DNA from: Hyphomonas sp.
Lineage (GTDB): Bacteria > Pseudomonadota > Alphaproteobacteria > Caulobacterales > Hyphomonadaceae
DNA length: 64,000 bases
Reading direction: 5' to 3'
NCBI GenBank assembly: GCA_013791775.1
Contig: VMTE01000012.1
Location: 1 to 64,000 of the forward strand
Positions within the stretch are counted from its first letter, which is position 1, and each line of letters opens with the position of its first letter. Position numbers and translations under genes: made by a program. The notes beneath the pieces are model-generated. The model saw nothing but the letters and a program-made list of their open reading frames with translations, did no database searches and was not told the origin of the DNA. Shown in pieces: positions 46,448 through 56,304 of this stretch.

Positions 46448-48112
46448 TTATCGCGCGAACTTCTTGAACTTCAGGCGTTTCGGGTTGACCGCGTCTTCGC
46501 CGAGGCGGCGTTTCTTGTCTTCGAGGTAGGACGAGAAATCCCCCTCGAACCATTCGACATGGCTGTCGCCCTCGAAGGCGAGAATGTGGGTGGCCATGCG
46601 GTCCAGGAACCAGCGATCGTGCGAGATGATGACGGCGCAGCCGGGGAAATTGTCGAGGCCTTCTTCGAGCGCCTGCAGCGTTTCCACGTCGAGGTCGTTG
46701 GTCGGTTCGTCGAGCAGCAGCAGGTTGTGGCTGCCCTTGAGCATCTTGGCGAGGTGCACGCGGTTGCGCTCACCGCCCGACAGGATGCCGACCTTTTTCT
46801 GCTGGTCCGTGCCCTTGAAGTTGAAGGCGCCGACATAGGCGCGCGACATGACGGTCACGCCGCCCAGATCCAGAACATCCGTTCCGCCGGAGATTTCTTC
46901 CCAGACGTTCTTGTTGGGATCGAGCTTGTCGCGGCTCTGGTCAACATAGCCGATCTTCACCGTCTCCCCGACGCGCATGGCGCCCTTGTCCGGTTTCTCC
47001 TGGCCGAGAATCATCTTGAACAGCGTGGATTTACCGGCGCCGTTCGGGCCAATGACGCCGACAATGCCGCCGGGCGGGAGCTTGAAGGACAGATTGTCGA
47101 TCAGCACGTTGTCGCCAAACGCCTTGCTGAGACCTTCCGCTTCCAGCACGATGCCGCCGAGGCGCGGGCCGGGCGGGATGCGGATCTGCGAGGTCATCAC
47201 TTTCTCGCGCTCGGCCTCGGATGCCATCTTCTCATAGGCGTTGATACGGGCCTTGGATTTCGCCTGGCGCGCCTTCTGGCCGGAGCGGACCCATTCGAGT
47301 TCCTTGGCGAGCGTGCGCTTGCGGCCGACATCCTCGCGGGCTTCCTGCTCCATGCGCTTGGCCTTCTGTTCGACCCAGCTCGAATAGTTGCCCTGGAAAG
47401 GCACGCCGCGGCCGCGGTCCAGCTCGAGGATCCAGTCGGTGATGTCGTCGAGGAAGTAACGGTCGTGGGTCACGAGGATGACGCAGCCGGGGAAATTGAT
47501 CAGGTAGTTCTGCAGCCAGGCGACGGTTTCGGCGTCGAGGTGGTTGGTCGGTTCGTCCATCAGGATCATGTCGGGCTTGGACAGGAGCAGCTGGCAGATC
47601 GCGACGCGGCGCACTTCACCGCCCGAAAGCGTCGTCACGTCGGCGTCGTTCTCCGGGCAACGCAGCGCGTTCATCGCCATTTCGATCTTTGAATCGATGT
47701 CCCAGGCATTTGCCGCGTCGATCTTCTCCTGAAGCGCGGTCATCTCTTCCATCAGCTCGTCGGAATAGTCCTCACCGAGCTTCTCGGAGATCGCGTTGAA
47801 CTGGTCGATCATCTGCTTTTCCGGGCAGGACGACGCGATGTTGTCGAAGACGTTGAGCGCCGGATCGAGCTTCGGCTCTTGCGGCAGGTAGCCGACCTTG
47901 ATGCCTTCGGCCGCCCAGGCCTCGCCCACGAAGTCCTTGTCCTGGCCCGCCATGATGCGCAGCAGGGTCGATTTACCCGAACCGTTGACGCCCACCACAC
48001 CGATCTTGGCGTCCGGCAGGAAGTTCAGGTGGATGTTCTCAAACACCTTCTTGCCGCCGGGATAGGCCTTGGTGAGACCTTGCATGTGATAGACGTATTG
48101 GGGACCGGCCAT
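46448..48112 (-). CDS. ettA: energy-dependent translational throttle protein EttA (ABC-F)
   Basis: EttA is a ribosome-bound ABC-F ATPase that gates the first elongation step according to ADP/ATP ratio. The 554 residues contain two ABC domains: Walker A GVNGSGKST and GPNGAGKST, signatures LSGGEVRR and LSGGERNR, and Walker B LMDEPTNHLD and LLDEPTNDLD. The interdomain linker is RTLAKELEWVRSGQKARQAKSKARI, and the Arm insertion lies in the first domain. The long lysine/arginine C-terminus is typical. It is monocistronic. Confidence 0.95.
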   Translation of the reverse strand: MAGPQYVYHMQGLTKAYPGGKKVFENIHLNFLPDAKIGVVGVNGSGKSTLLRIMAGQDKDFVGEAWAAEGIKVGYLPQEPKLDPALNVFDNIASSCPEKQMIDQFNAISEKLGEDYSDELMEEMTALQEKIDAANAWDIDSKIEMAMNALRCPENDADVTTLSGGEVRRVAICQLLLSKPDMILMDEPTNHLDAETVAWLQNYLINFPGCVILVTHDRYFLDDITDWILELDRGRGVPFQGNYSSWVEQKAKRMEQEAREDVGRKRTLAKELEWVRSGQKARQAKSKARINAYEKMASEAEREKVMTSQIRIPPGPRLGGIVLEAEGLSKAFGDNVLIDNLSFKLPPGGIVGVIGPNGAGKSTLFKMILGQEKPDKGAMRVGETVKIGYVDQSRDKLDPNKNVWEEISGGTDVLDLGGVTVMSRAYVGAFNFKGTDQQKKVGILSGGERNRVHLAKMLKGSHNLLLLDEPTNDLDVETLQALEEGLDNFPGCAVIISHDRWFLDRMATHILAFEGDSHVEWFEGDFSSYLEDKKRRLGEDAVNPKRLKFKKFAR

Positions 48113-48199
48113 GGGCGGAGGTTCCTTCGGACTATGGGAGAAACGGTTGCCGCTCCACTCGCGCGCCGGGCCCGGAAAATCAAGCTGTGAACGGTAATC

Positions 48200-49132
48200 C
48201 TAGTCCGCGAAACCCCAGGTGATCAGCCCCTCGCCCGCGAGTTCGTCCAGCCGGACCCGGTCGTGGCTCGGAAAAACGTGGAGTCCGGGCTCGGCCTGCA
48301 TCAGATCGTACAACGCCCGGATCTGGGTGCGGATGGCCTCGCGGTCCTCGTTCGGATCGAACACGATGAACTGGGTGAAGACCGGCCGCATGGTCAACTC
48401 CTCGATGGACGTCATCGACCAGACCGTATCACCGATCATCAGGTATTCCTGACCGTTCTCCAGCGTAATGAAGATCAGCTGACTGCCCGGCGTGTGGCCC
48501 GCCATGGGGACGACCACCACGCCCGGGGCGACCAGCTGGACGCTGCCGTCGAGACGCGGCGCAAGGCCCGCGAGTGCGGGATCGAGCCCGCCGAGGGCAA
48601 ATTTCGGCAGGGCCGCAATTTGCGGCGCGTTCAGCGACAGGCGCGGCGCAAGAGCTGGCGGGTCCGGATGGCGCGCCACCGCCATGACATGATCAAGATG
48701 CTCGTGCGTGATCAGTACCTGAGAGGCCTTCAGCATCGCTGCCGTCAACTGGCCGTAGGCCTGATCGTCAAACGACCAGGCTTCCTTTGACTGGACCATG
48801 CCTTCAGACGTGACCCGGTCGAGCGCGCCGCCGATGACAATCGTGTCCTCGGGGAAGACAAGCTGCACGGAATTGTAAGAGGTGAGCCATTCACCGCCAA
48901 AAGCGCCCGCGCGGGCCGCCAGCATGGGCGCCGAATCGCCGCCGACTTCCAAAATGCGGATCCCGGTCGGCAATTCCCCGCCGGCATCCCGTACCATGGC
49001 GCGCCAGGCTTCGATATCGACAACGCCCGGCGCGGCTTTCGGTGCCTTGCTGAAACCCGCGAACATCCACCAGCCGGCAATCACCGCCAGCAATGCGATG
49101 GCCCCTGCAATGCCCGTGATCCATTTCAGCAT
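48200..49132 (-). CDS. membrane-anchored MBL-fold metallo-hydrolase
   Basis: A single transmembrane helix (about residues 5-26) precedes a metallo-beta-lactamase-fold domain. The zinc motif is THEHLDH (142-148), with later ligands in PMAGHTPGSQL, GDTVW and PSHDRV. The domain should face the periplasm. The family spans lactonases, glyoxalase II and beta-lactamase-like enzymes, and nothing here fixes the substrate. It is 310 residues long. Confidence 0.88.
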   Translation of the reverse strand: MLKWITGIAGAIALLAVIAGWWMFAGFSKAPKAAPGVVDIEAWRAMVRDAGGELPTGIRILEVGGDSAPMLAARAGAFGGEWLTSYNSVQLVFPEDTIVIGGALDRVTSEGMVQSKEAWSFDDQAYGQLTAAMLKASQVLITHEHLDHVMAVARHPDPPALAPRLSLNAPQIAALPKFALGGLDPALAGLAPRLDGSVQLVAPGVVVVPMAGHTPGSQLIFITLENGQEYLMIGDTVWSMTSIEELTMRPVFTQFIVFDPNEDREAIRTQIRALYDLMQAEPGLHVFPSHDRVRLDELAGEGLITWGFAD

Positions 49133-49331
49133 TTTTCTTGTCCTCCCGTTTTAGCAGCTATAGGCCAACCCTGAACAAATATCAAATCGCTCAATATTCA
49201 GTCGCGAGCCAACCTTCGCCGCAACTTCCCGAGGGATCAGCGTGACAGGCGCGCAATCGGCACTAGTGTTGCGCGATGGCTTTTGACGATGCGGATCGTG
49301 CGCATCGGACCCTGAAACCGGAAACAGACTG

Positions 49332-49754
49332 ATGCCCGCCTTCCAACCCACCGCCGCGCAGTTTCGTGCCTTTCGTGACGATCCCCACTCCGGGCCGGTG
49401 GCGCAGGTGAACTTGCTGAAGTTCCGCGTGAGGGCGCAGTACCGGCCGGACGATCCCGAATACGGCGAAGATATCAGTGGGCGAGACGCCTATCAGCGCT
49501 ACTCCGAAGCCTTCACGGTAGCCGCTGCCGAGGTGGGCGGCGTGACGCTGCTGCTGGGAGATACCGAACGCTACTTCATCGGCGGCGGCGACTGGGACGG
49601 CGTGCTGGTCAATCACTTTCCCACCCGCCAAGCCTTCATCGCTACACTGAACCACGCAGACTACAAGAACATGGCGCGCCACCGGGAAGCCGGCCTGCTT
49701 TGCCAGGAGCTGATCGTGACGCGGCCGACCTGGACGAACGGAGTGAAGGCATGA
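49332..49754 (+). CDS. DUF1330 domain-containing protein
   Basis: A 140-residue ferredoxin-like-fold protein of the DUF1330 family: VAQVNLLKFRV near residue 23, GRDAYQRYSEA, WDGVLVNHFPTRQAFIATLNHADYKNMARHREAGL. The family function is unassigned, although related dimeric alpha-beta barrels act as small monooxygenases or isomerases. Its stop overlaps the GST-like start as ATGA, tying the two proteins together. Confidence 0.87.
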   Translation: MPAFQPTAAQFRAFRDDPHSGPVAQVNLLKFRVRAQYRPDDPEYGEDISGRDAYQRYSEAFTVAAAEVGGVTLLLGDTERYFIGGGDWDGVLVNHFPTRQAFIATLNHADYKNMARHREAGLLCQELIVTRPTWTNGVKA

Positions 49755-50746
49755 GCGCCTATGAAATCTACGGCGCCCTGGGCTCGCCCTATTCGCTGAA
49801 GGTGCGCGCCGCGATGCGGGCCAAGCGCTTGCCCCATACGTGGACGGGGATGACGGTCGAGGACCGCGCCCGGGTGATGCCCCACGTGAAGGCGCAGGTG
49901 ATCCCGGTAATCCGGATGCCGGATGGCACATGGACGAATGATTCGACACCGTTCCTGCTGTCGCTCGAAGGCGAAGGCCGCGCGCTGGTTCCGGTGGATC
50001 CGATCTTGCGATTCGTCTGCCTGCTGATCGAAGACATGGCAGATGAGTGGTTTATGAAGGCGATGTTCCATTACCGCTGGGCCTATGCCGAGGACGCCGA
50101 ATGGTGTGCCAACTGGCTGATGTTCGACTCGCTGCCGAACGCTGGCCGTCCGGGCGTGGAGAAGATGGCGGCCACGATCCGGGCGCGCCAGATCTCGCGG
50201 ATGGCGCTGGTCGGCTGCACACCGCAAACCGCGCCGATCATCGAAGCGAACTGGAAGCGGACTTGCCGCGCCCTCGATGAGATGGCGACCGGTCCCACGC
50301 GGTTTCTGTTCGGTGACCGGATTTCGCTGGCCGACATCGCACTCTATGGGCAGCTCAAGGTGATGAGCGTGGATCCGACGCCGATGGCCTGGTTGCGCGC
50401 CAATGTGCCCTATCTCTATCGCTGGCTCGACCTTGCGGATGATGCCAGCGGCCTTGAGGGACAATGGCTGCCGCCCGCCGACGCGCTGGCAACCGGGCCG
50501 GTAAAGGCCCTGCTGGCGCAGGCCGGCGACACTTACCTGCCCTTCCTTGAGGCCAATGCCTCGGCGCTGGAGGCTGAAAGGGATACCTTCGAGGTCATGC
50601 TTGAAGGCCAGACCTACGCGCAGGGCGCCTTCAAGTACCAGGCAAAATGTCTTGATACCCTGCGGGCAGGCTGGAAGAGACTCGGCGGCGATGGTAGGGA
50701 GGTCATCCGTGCGCTGATCGGCGAAGGAGCCGGAATCCTTGACTGA
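49751..50746 (+). CDS. glutathione S-transferase-like protein
   Basis: Residues about 1-80 form a thioredoxin-like GST N-domain (YGALGSPYSLKVRAAMRAKRL, then AQVIPVIRMPDGTWTNDSTPFLLSLE, which includes the cis-proline and the SxP-type glutathione contact). The rest is helical, about 250 residues, longer than a normal GST C-domain, with FLFGDRISLADIALYGQL. The 331-residue length suggests a family variant with an extra C-terminal helical part. It overlaps the DUF1330 gene, and the trans-sulfuration enzyme begins inside its last codons. Confidence 0.8.
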   Translation: MSAYEIYGALGSPYSLKVRAAMRAKRLPHTWTGMTVEDRARVMPHVKAQVIPVIRMPDGTWTNDSTPFLLSLEGEGRALVPVDPILRFVCLLIEDMADEWFMKAMFHYRWAYAEDAEWCANWLMFDSLPNAGRPGVEKMAATIRARQISRMALVGCTPQTAPIIEANWKRTCRALDEMATGPTRFLFGDRISLADIALYGQLKVMSVDPTPMAWLRANVPYLYRWLDLADDASGLEGQWLPPADALATGPVKALLAQAGDTYLPFLEANASALEAERDTFEVMLEGQTYAQGAFKYQAKCLDTLRAGWKRLGGDGREVIRALIGEGAGILD

Positions 50747-51845
50747 CCAATACTCCCCGATTTCGAGACTTTTGCACCACCGCACGCAGCGCCTGCGCAA
50801 AGGCGAACCCGTGGCGCTTCCGATCATTGCGTCCTCGACGTTCCAGCAACCGGGCGACCCCGACGGAACGCACTTCTATGGCCGCAATGGCAACCCGACT
50901 GTCGAAGAAGTTGAAACTGAAATCGGCTTGATCGAAGCTGCGGATACGGTGCTGTTTCCGTCCGGCATGGCCGCTATCGCCGCGGTGTTCTACGCCCACC
51001 TGAAGCCCGGCGACTGTGTGCTGGTTCATGCCGATGGCTACTATAACGCGCGTGCGCTGCTGGCCGACCAGTTTGCGCCGAAAGGCATTGAGGTGCGCAC
51101 CGTTGCGACAACCGCTTTCGCGCAGGCGGATTTCACCGGCGTTAAACTTGCGCTGATCGAGACGCCGTCGAACCCCGGCCTCGACGTATGCGACATCGCA
51201 GCGGTGGCGGCGCGGTCAAAAGCTGCCGGCACGATCCTCGTCGCCGACAACACGACCGCTACACCGCTCTGCCAGCGCCCACTCGATCTCGGCGCCGACC
51301 TTTCGATCATGGCCGACACCAAAGCAATGGCGGGCCATTCAGACATCCTGGCCGGCCATGTGTCGGGCCGCAACGCGGACCTGATCGCACCAATCAAGAC
51401 CTGGCGGCGCCTCGCAGGCGCGCTCGTCAGTCCGTTCGATGCCTATCTGCTCCACCGGGGCCTTGAGACGCTGGAGTTGCGGGTCAGCCGGGCAAACGCC
51501 AATGCGCTGGCGATCGCGACGGCGCTGTCTGGTGATCCGCGCGTGACCGGTCTGCGGTATCCCGGACTGGCGAGCGATCCGGCCCATCCGGTCGCCCGGC
51601 GGCAGATGAAGGGCTACGGACCGATCGTCAGCTTTTGCCTGGCTGACCGGGCGACCGCCGAGGCCTTTATTGCCCGTCATCCCCTTCTGGCTGCCGCCAC
51701 CAGCTTTGGCGGTGTCCATTCAAGCGCTGAGTGCCGGGTGCGCTGGGGCGACGCCGTGCCGGAAGGATTCATCCGCATGGCTTGCGGCATCGAACCGGTC
51801 AGCGACCTCGTCGCCGCAACCCTTTCTGCACTTGACGGAGAGTGA
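50739..51845 (+). CDS. cystathionine beta-lyase / Cys-Met metabolism PLP-dependent enzyme
   Basis: A 368-residue trans-sulfuration-family enzyme. The PLP lysine is K195 in MADTKAMAGHSDILAG, the ring-binding aspartate is D170 in VADNTT, and YGRNGNPTVEEVE and VLFPSGMAAI are family hallmarks. It probably cleaves cystathionine to homocysteine, but cystathionine gamma-lyase or synthase activity cannot be excluded. Initiation appears to be at a TTG (50739) with GAAGGAG nine bases upstream, overlapping the GST-like stop by 8 bases. No suitable ATG exists downstream before conserved residues. Confidence 0.87.
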   Translation: MTDQYSPISRLLHHRTQRLRKGEPVALPIIASSTFQQPGDPDGTHFYGRNGNPTVEEVETEIGLIEAADTVLFPSGMAAIAAVFYAHLKPGDCVLVHADGYYNARALLADQFAPKGIEVRTVATTAFAQADFTGVKLALIETPSNPGLDVCDIAAVAARSKAAGTILVADNTTATPLCQRPLDLGADLSIMADTKAMAGHSDILAGHVSGRNADLIAPIKTWRRLAGALVSPFDAYLLHRGLETLELRVSRANANALAIATALSGDPRVTGLRYPGLASDPAHPVARRQMKGYGPIVSFCLADRATAEAFIARHPLLAAATSFGGVHSSAECRVRWGDAVPEGFIRMACGIEPVSDLVAATLSALDGE

Positions 51846-51925
51846 CCCTTGGGGTCCTGCGGTCGGTTCATGACAGCCGGTTCACGCTGGTATAGTGCTT
51901 GCAGTCCGGGCCGGGGAACCTGACC

Positions 51926-53695
51926 ATGCGCCGTTTGAGTATAGTACTTTTCTTTGTTTTTGCCGCTGCTGCGGGCTACGGATGGTATTCACTCCGCCAG
52001 CCGCCGAAGCCGATGGACATCTCCGAACCTGTCCGGATTCACCAAGGTATCGTGGTGGGCGGCATCAACCGTGACAACCCGGCCATCCGCGAGTTCAACG
52101 GCATTCCCTATGCCACCGCCGAACGCTGGAAACCGCCTGCCCCGCCGCCGCAATGGGGCGCGACATCCCGCGATGCGCGAGAGTTTGGCCCGGAATGCCT
52201 TCAGCCGCGCACCCGGTTTGGCACCTTCGTCAACCAGATCATCGACGGCATGGGCCTGTCCTTTTTTGACAGGTTGGCCGCACGAATTGTCATTTCGGCG
52301 CAAGATGCGCCGGCCGAAGCCGAAGACTGCCTGTTCCTCAATGTGCGGACCGCCAATATCAAGGGCACGTCGCCGCAGCCCGTGATGGTCTGGCTGCACG
52401 GCGGCGCGCATCAGTATGGCTCGGGTTCGAGCGCGATCTACCAGTCAAACGGGCTGGTCGAAAAGGGCGTCGTCCTGGTCACCGTCAACTACCGCCTCGG
52501 CGCCTTCGGCTATCTCGCCCACCCTGCGCTGACCGAGGAAGCCGGCACGTCCGGAAACTACGGCTTGCTGGACCAGGCCGCCGCCCTGGCGTGGGTCAGT
52601 GAAAACATCGCAGCCTTCGGCGGCGATCCTTCAAACGTGACCGTGTTCGGCGAAAGCGCCGGCGCCCAATCCATCACCGAGTTGATGGCGTTGCCCGCAG
52701 CGGACGGTCTGTTCCAGAAGGTGATCCTTCAAAGCGGCGCCAGCACCGGGAACATGCTTCACCTGAACCGTTCTGAATTCCCCGGCATCCTGGCCGCCGA
52801 AGAAGCCGGCGCGGAATTTCTGTCGACGCTGGCCCCTCCCGCCGCAACGGCGAAAGACCTGCGCGCCATCCCGGCCGCCGCGATCATCTCGCGGTCCGAT
52901 GCCCGCGCGGACCTCAACGGCTATTTCCTGCCGGTGGTCGACGGACGCGTCCTGCCGCGCCCCATCGGCGCCGCCTTCCGGGACGGCGACGTTCCGAAGG
53001 TCGCCATGCTGGCGGGCTACAATGCTGACGAGGGCTCGCTTTTCTACGACCTGTTCCAGTCGCCCACGATACTCAGCACTCAGATGACCGGAACACTTGA
53101 ACAACGCGAGAAGGCGTTGGCCGAGGTATTCGGCCAGAACCCCGCCAAGGCCCTGCAGGCGCTGTACGGCATGGATTCGCTGGAGACCTGGGACAAGGCC
53201 GCCACGGACATGCTGGGCGATGACATGTTCGGCGTGCACATGCGCTTTGTCGCCCGTCAGAATGCGCAAGGCGGCGCGCCGACCTATCTCTATCACTTCA
53301 CCCGTGTTCCGCCGTCCAGGACCCAGACCATCGGCGCGTACCACGCCGCCGAAATCTCGTTCGTGTTCGACAGCCATTTCCGGGGCATGAAAATCAAGGA
53401 CGCGGACCGCAAGCTGACCGACCGGATGGGCAGCTACTGGACTAACTTTGCCCGCACCGGCGATCCCAACGGCGACGGCCTGCCAGCCTGGCCCGCGTCA
53501 AGCACGGACGCGGACATCTGGATGGAGCTGGATGCAACGCCCGAGGCCATTGAAGGCCTGCGGGCCCGCAAGCTCGACATCCTCGAGGAAGCGCTTCGCA
53601 ATCGGATTGATGCCGTTGCAGGCCCGCCGCCCGAGCCACCCCCGCCGCCGGCGCCCGACGACGCGACGATTGTTCCCGTCCTAGGCGGTGAGTAG
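51926..53695 (+). CDS. type B carboxylesterase with N-terminal export signal
   Basis: A 589-residue carboxylesterase/para-nitrobenzyl esterase-type enzyme. The nucleophile S244 is in FGESAGAQS. WLHGGAHQYGSG forms the oxyanion hole. YNADEGSLF contains the acidic residue, and YHAAEISFVF carries the catalytic-histidine region. A hydrophobic N-terminus (about 3-22) directs export or anchoring. The C-terminus is proline-rich (PPPEPPPPPAPD). It overlaps the convergent msrC gene by 15 bases at its 3-prime end. Substrates are unknown. Confidence 0.88.
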   Translation: MRRLSIVLFFVFAAAAGYGWYSLRQPPKPMDISEPVRIHQGIVVGGINRDNPAIREFNGIPYATAERWKPPAPPPQWGATSRDAREFGPECLQPRTRFGTFVNQIIDGMGLSFFDRLAARIVISAQDAPAEAEDCLFLNVRTANIKGTSPQPVMVWLHGGAHQYGSGSSAIYQSNGLVEKGVVLVTVNYRLGAFGYLAHPALTEEAGTSGNYGLLDQAAALAWVSENIAAFGGDPSNVTVFGESAGAQSITELMALPAADGLFQKVILQSGASTGNMLHLNRSEFPGILAAEEAGAEFLSTLAPPAATAKDLRAIPAAAIISRSDARADLNGYFLPVVDGRVLPRPIGAAFRDGDVPKVAMLAGYNADEGSLFYDLFQSPTILSTQMTGTLEQREKALAEVFGQNPAKALQALYGMDSLETWDKAATDMLGDDMFGVHMRFVARQNAQGGAPTYLYHFTRVPPSRTQTIGAYHAAEISFVFDSHFRGMKIKDADRKLTDRMGSYWTNFARTGDPNGDGLPAWPASSTDADIWMELDATPEAIEGLRARKLDILEEALRNRIDAVAGPPPEPPPPPAPDDATIVPVLGGE

Positions 53696-54169
53696 AATCC
53701 GGCAGATTTCGACCAGGCCCGCCTGATCAATTTCGTCGAAGGCGCCAAACTCGGTGGAATCCACGTCCAGCACGCCGGCCAGTGACCCGTCGGCCTTGAA
53801 GACCGGCACGACAATCTCCGAGTTCGACGCCGAATCGCAGGCGATGTGACCTGGAAACGCGTGGACGTCCGGCACGATGATCGATGCGCGCGTCGCGGCA
53901 ACATGCCCGCACACGCCCCTGCCGAACGGAATGCGCAGGCAGCCCAGTGTCCCTTGATAGGGGCCGACAACCAGCACGTCCGGTTTCAGGGGATCGACCA
54001 GATAGAACCCGGTCCAGAAAAAGCGCGGTTGGAAGGCCTGAGCCAGAAGGCACGCCGCCGAGGCATACCGGGCGGTTTCCGAGGTTTCCCCGGCCACTAC
54101 GCTGGCGATTTCTTCCGTCAGCTGCCTGTACGCCTCTGCCTTGTCCATATCCTGCCCCTGTCCGGTCAT
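53681..54169 (-). CDS. msrC: free methionine-(R)-sulfoxide reductase (GAF domain)
   Basis: fRMsr reduces free methionine-(R)-sulfoxide. The GAF domain has all three family cysteines: C77 (LGCLRIPFGRG), C87 (GVCGHVA) and C111 (IACDSASNSEIV). It also has ASNSEIVVPVF and GVLDVDS. It is 162 residues from the first ATG. A second ATG seven codons later, preceded by GGCAGGA, may be the true start. The gene fits the methionine-related content of the region. Confidence 0.9.
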   Translation of the reverse strand: MTGQGQDMDKAEAYRQLTEEIASVVAGETSETARYASAACLLAQAFQPRFFWTGFYLVDPLKPDVLVVGPYQGTLGCLRIPFGRGVCGHVAATRASIIVPDVHAFPGHIACDSASNSEIVVPVFKADGSLAGVLDVDSTEFGAFDEIDQAGLVEICRILLTA

Positions 54170-54289
54170 TTCCGGCCTGTAGCGCCAGAATGTCCGTCAC
54201 CGCAAGTGCCCGTTGAAGCGGCTGGCGACCTCTGAAATAGTCTTTCCGAGCGGGTGGTCGAGCGTGAGCGCGAGGAGGGGCAGTCCCTG

Positions 54290-55081
54290 ATGCACAGGTT
54301 GAGGACGCCTCTCGGTGCGCTGGGCCTGTGGCTGTTGTTTGCGTTCCCCGCCGCCGCCCAGTTTGACGATGAACCGCCGGCTGCGACCCCTTCGGCCTTT
54401 GACGAGACCGAAATCGACGCGGCGGATGCCGAGGATTTCGACGACGCACCGGAGACCGACCTCGACGCCGTGGACCGTGCGCACGCCGCATACCTGGCAG
54501 ACAGCGCGTTGCAGCTGGAGCGGCCCGAACAGGATTTTGAGCCGCCCCCGCCCCGGCCGACGCCGCCCTGGCTGCAGGCGATCGGCGATTTCCTGACGGC
54601 CCTCGGTCCGGTCTTCCGGGTGGTCTTCTGGGCCGCCGTCGCCCTGGTGGTCGCCGGAATCCTATATTTCCTTTTCGGAGAGGCGATCCGGCTGCGCTTC
54701 GGGGGCCGCGCAAAGAAGAAGGACAAGCCGCAGGACGACATCCTTCAGGATCTTCGTCCGGATGCCGCCGCAGCCAGATCATTGCTCGACGAAGCTGATG
54801 CACTGGCGCGACAAGGACGCTTTGCGGAAGCCGTACACCTGCTCCTGTTCCGTTCCATCGAAGACATCCAGCAGCGTCTCGAAGGCGGTGTGCCGGTCTC
54901 GCTGACCGCGCGTGAGATCTCCAACCTGGGCCGGTTGCCCGACCGGGCAAAGCGGGCGCTGGGCCCGATCATACAGGTTGTCGAGCGCAGCCATTTCGGC
55001 GGACGCGCCGTGGACGCCGAAGGCTGGCACGAAGCGCGCCGCAGCTATGAGTCATTTGCATTTGGCGAGGGCTGGGCATGA
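54290..55081 (+). CDS. DUF4129 domain-containing membrane protein
   Basis: First gene of a six-gene operon. The 263-residue protein has a signal peptide (about 1-22, ending FAAAAQ-like), an acidic, low-complexity periplasmic stretch, one transmembrane helix (about 100-125) and a C-terminal cytosolic helical domain of the DUF4129 type (LLDEADALARQGRFAEAVHLLLFRSIEDIQQRL, YESFAFG). The ATG at 54290 has GAGGAGGGG upstream. The stop overlaps the next start as ATGA. DUF4129 proteins accompany MoxR/DUF58 modules, and their function is not established. Confidence 0.83.
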   Translation: MHRLRTPLGALGLWLLFAFPAAAQFDDEPPAATPSAFDETEIDAADAEDFDDAPETDLDAVDRAHAAYLADSALQLERPEQDFEPPPPRPTPPWLQAIGDFLTALGPVFRVVFWAAVALVVAGILYFLFGEAIRLRFGGRAKKKDKPQDDILQDLRPDAAAARSLLDEADALARQGRFAEAVHLLLFRSIEDIQQRLEGGVPVSLTAREISNLGRLPDRAKRALGPIIQVVERSHFGGRAVDAEGWHEARRSYESFAFGEGWA

Positions 55082-56304
55082 GCGATACGGCGCCGCCCGC
55101 CTCGCCCTTCTCGGCACGTGTTGTCGCCATTCTTATCGCGGTGGCGGCAATCTCGTTCGGCGCCGTCCTGGTACTGGCCGGTTGGGCGCCCGAGCTGCGC
55201 GACCGCAACCAGGCCGGTGATCATCCGTACTCGACATCAGCGCTCGGCTATAACGGTCTGGTGCGCCTGCTGGACGCGGCGGGCTATCCGGTGTCGGTCT
55301 CACGGCTGCAAAGCGATCTCGATGCCCGCAGCTGGGGTTTGATGATCATCACCTTGCCGGCCTATGGCAGCTTCGACGCGCTGGAGGATCGCAGCCTTTC
55401 GCCAACCACACTGATCGTGCTGCCAAAATGGACAGGGCGAACCGATCCCCTGAATACGACCCGGCAGATTGACACGGAGCTGATCGAGGCCGGCAACCTG
55501 GCTGACCAGATCAGTGCGTTCTATCCGGATGCCGAAATCCTGCGCGTCGAGCCACCCGAAACAGTCGAAGCCCCGTATGGAACAGTGGCAGTCAAACCCG
55601 ACCTCCATCTGCAACTGATCAAGCACGACTCGCTCGAACCGTTAATCGAGGTCGAAGGTGGCGCGCTGCTGGCCTACGATCCCGTGCACGCCGTTTACGT
55701 CCTCAGCGATCCGGACATGATCAATACATTCGGTCTGGCCTCGCAGGAGAATGCCCGCTTCGCGGTCCAGCTGGTGGACTTCCTGCGCTACGATGCGGAC
55801 GAACCGATCCTGCTGGACGCCACGCTGCACGGCTTCGAGCGATCCGAGAACCTGCTGAAGATGATGTTCAGTGTGCCCTATATTGGCGTCACCCTCGTGG
55901 CGCTGGCGGCAGTCTTGCTGCTCGGATGGGCTGCAACCATCCGCTTCGGCCCGCCGCTGGCTGAGGCGCGTGCGATTGCGCTTGGCAAACAGGCGTTGGC
56001 CGACAACTCCGCAGGACTCGTGACCATGGCCCGCCGCGAAACCCGCATGGCGCCAGGTTTTCTGGCATTGGTTCGCCGGCGCCTTGCCCGCCAGATCGGC
56101 GCGCCGCGTACGCTGAGCGAAGCGCAGGTCTCCGAACTTTTCGACCGTCTCGGCCCGGACCCGGAAACGGGCCGCGTCTTCTCGCAAATGGAAGCTGACC
56201 TAAAAGACCCCGCAACAAGCCGCGATGACCTGCTCGCCAAGACGCGGGCGCTTTATCGTTGGCGCAAGGACGTTATCAGGAGAACACTGTATGAGCGTGA
56301 CTGA
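55078..56304 (+). CDS. DUF4350 domain-containing membrane protein
   Basis: A 408-residue protein with a transmembrane helix near the N-terminus (about 14-34) and another near 260-280. Between them is a soluble domain with the DUF4350 pattern ([33 protein letters not shown]), presumably periplasmic. The C-terminal region (about 285-408) is cytosolic and helical. It overlaps the DUF4129 gene by 4 bases and the MoxR gene by 14 bases, so all are translationally coupled. Confidence 0.83.
   Translation: MSDTAPPASPFSARVVAILIAVAAISFGAVLVLAGWAPELRDRNQAGDHPYSTSALGYNGLVRLLDAAGYPVSVSRLQSDLDARSWGLMIITLPAYGSFDALEDRSLSPTTLIVLPKWTGRTDPLNTTRQIDTELIEAGNLADQISAFYPDAEILRVEPPETVEAPYGTVAVKPDLHLQLIKHDSLEPLIEVEGGALLAYDPVHAVYVLSDPDMINTFGLASQENARFAVQLVDFLRYDADEPILLDATLHGFERSENLLKMMFSVPYIGVTLVALAAVLLLGWAATIRFGPPLAEARAIALGKQALADNSAGLVTMARRETRMAPGFLALVRRRLARQIGAPRTLSEAQVSELFDRLGPDPETGRVFSQMEADLKDPATSRDDLLAKTRALYRWRKDVIRRTLYERD

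Noticed and set aside
46436-47692. 418-codon plus-strand frame opposite ettA
   Set aside because: It is an antisense shadow of ettA.
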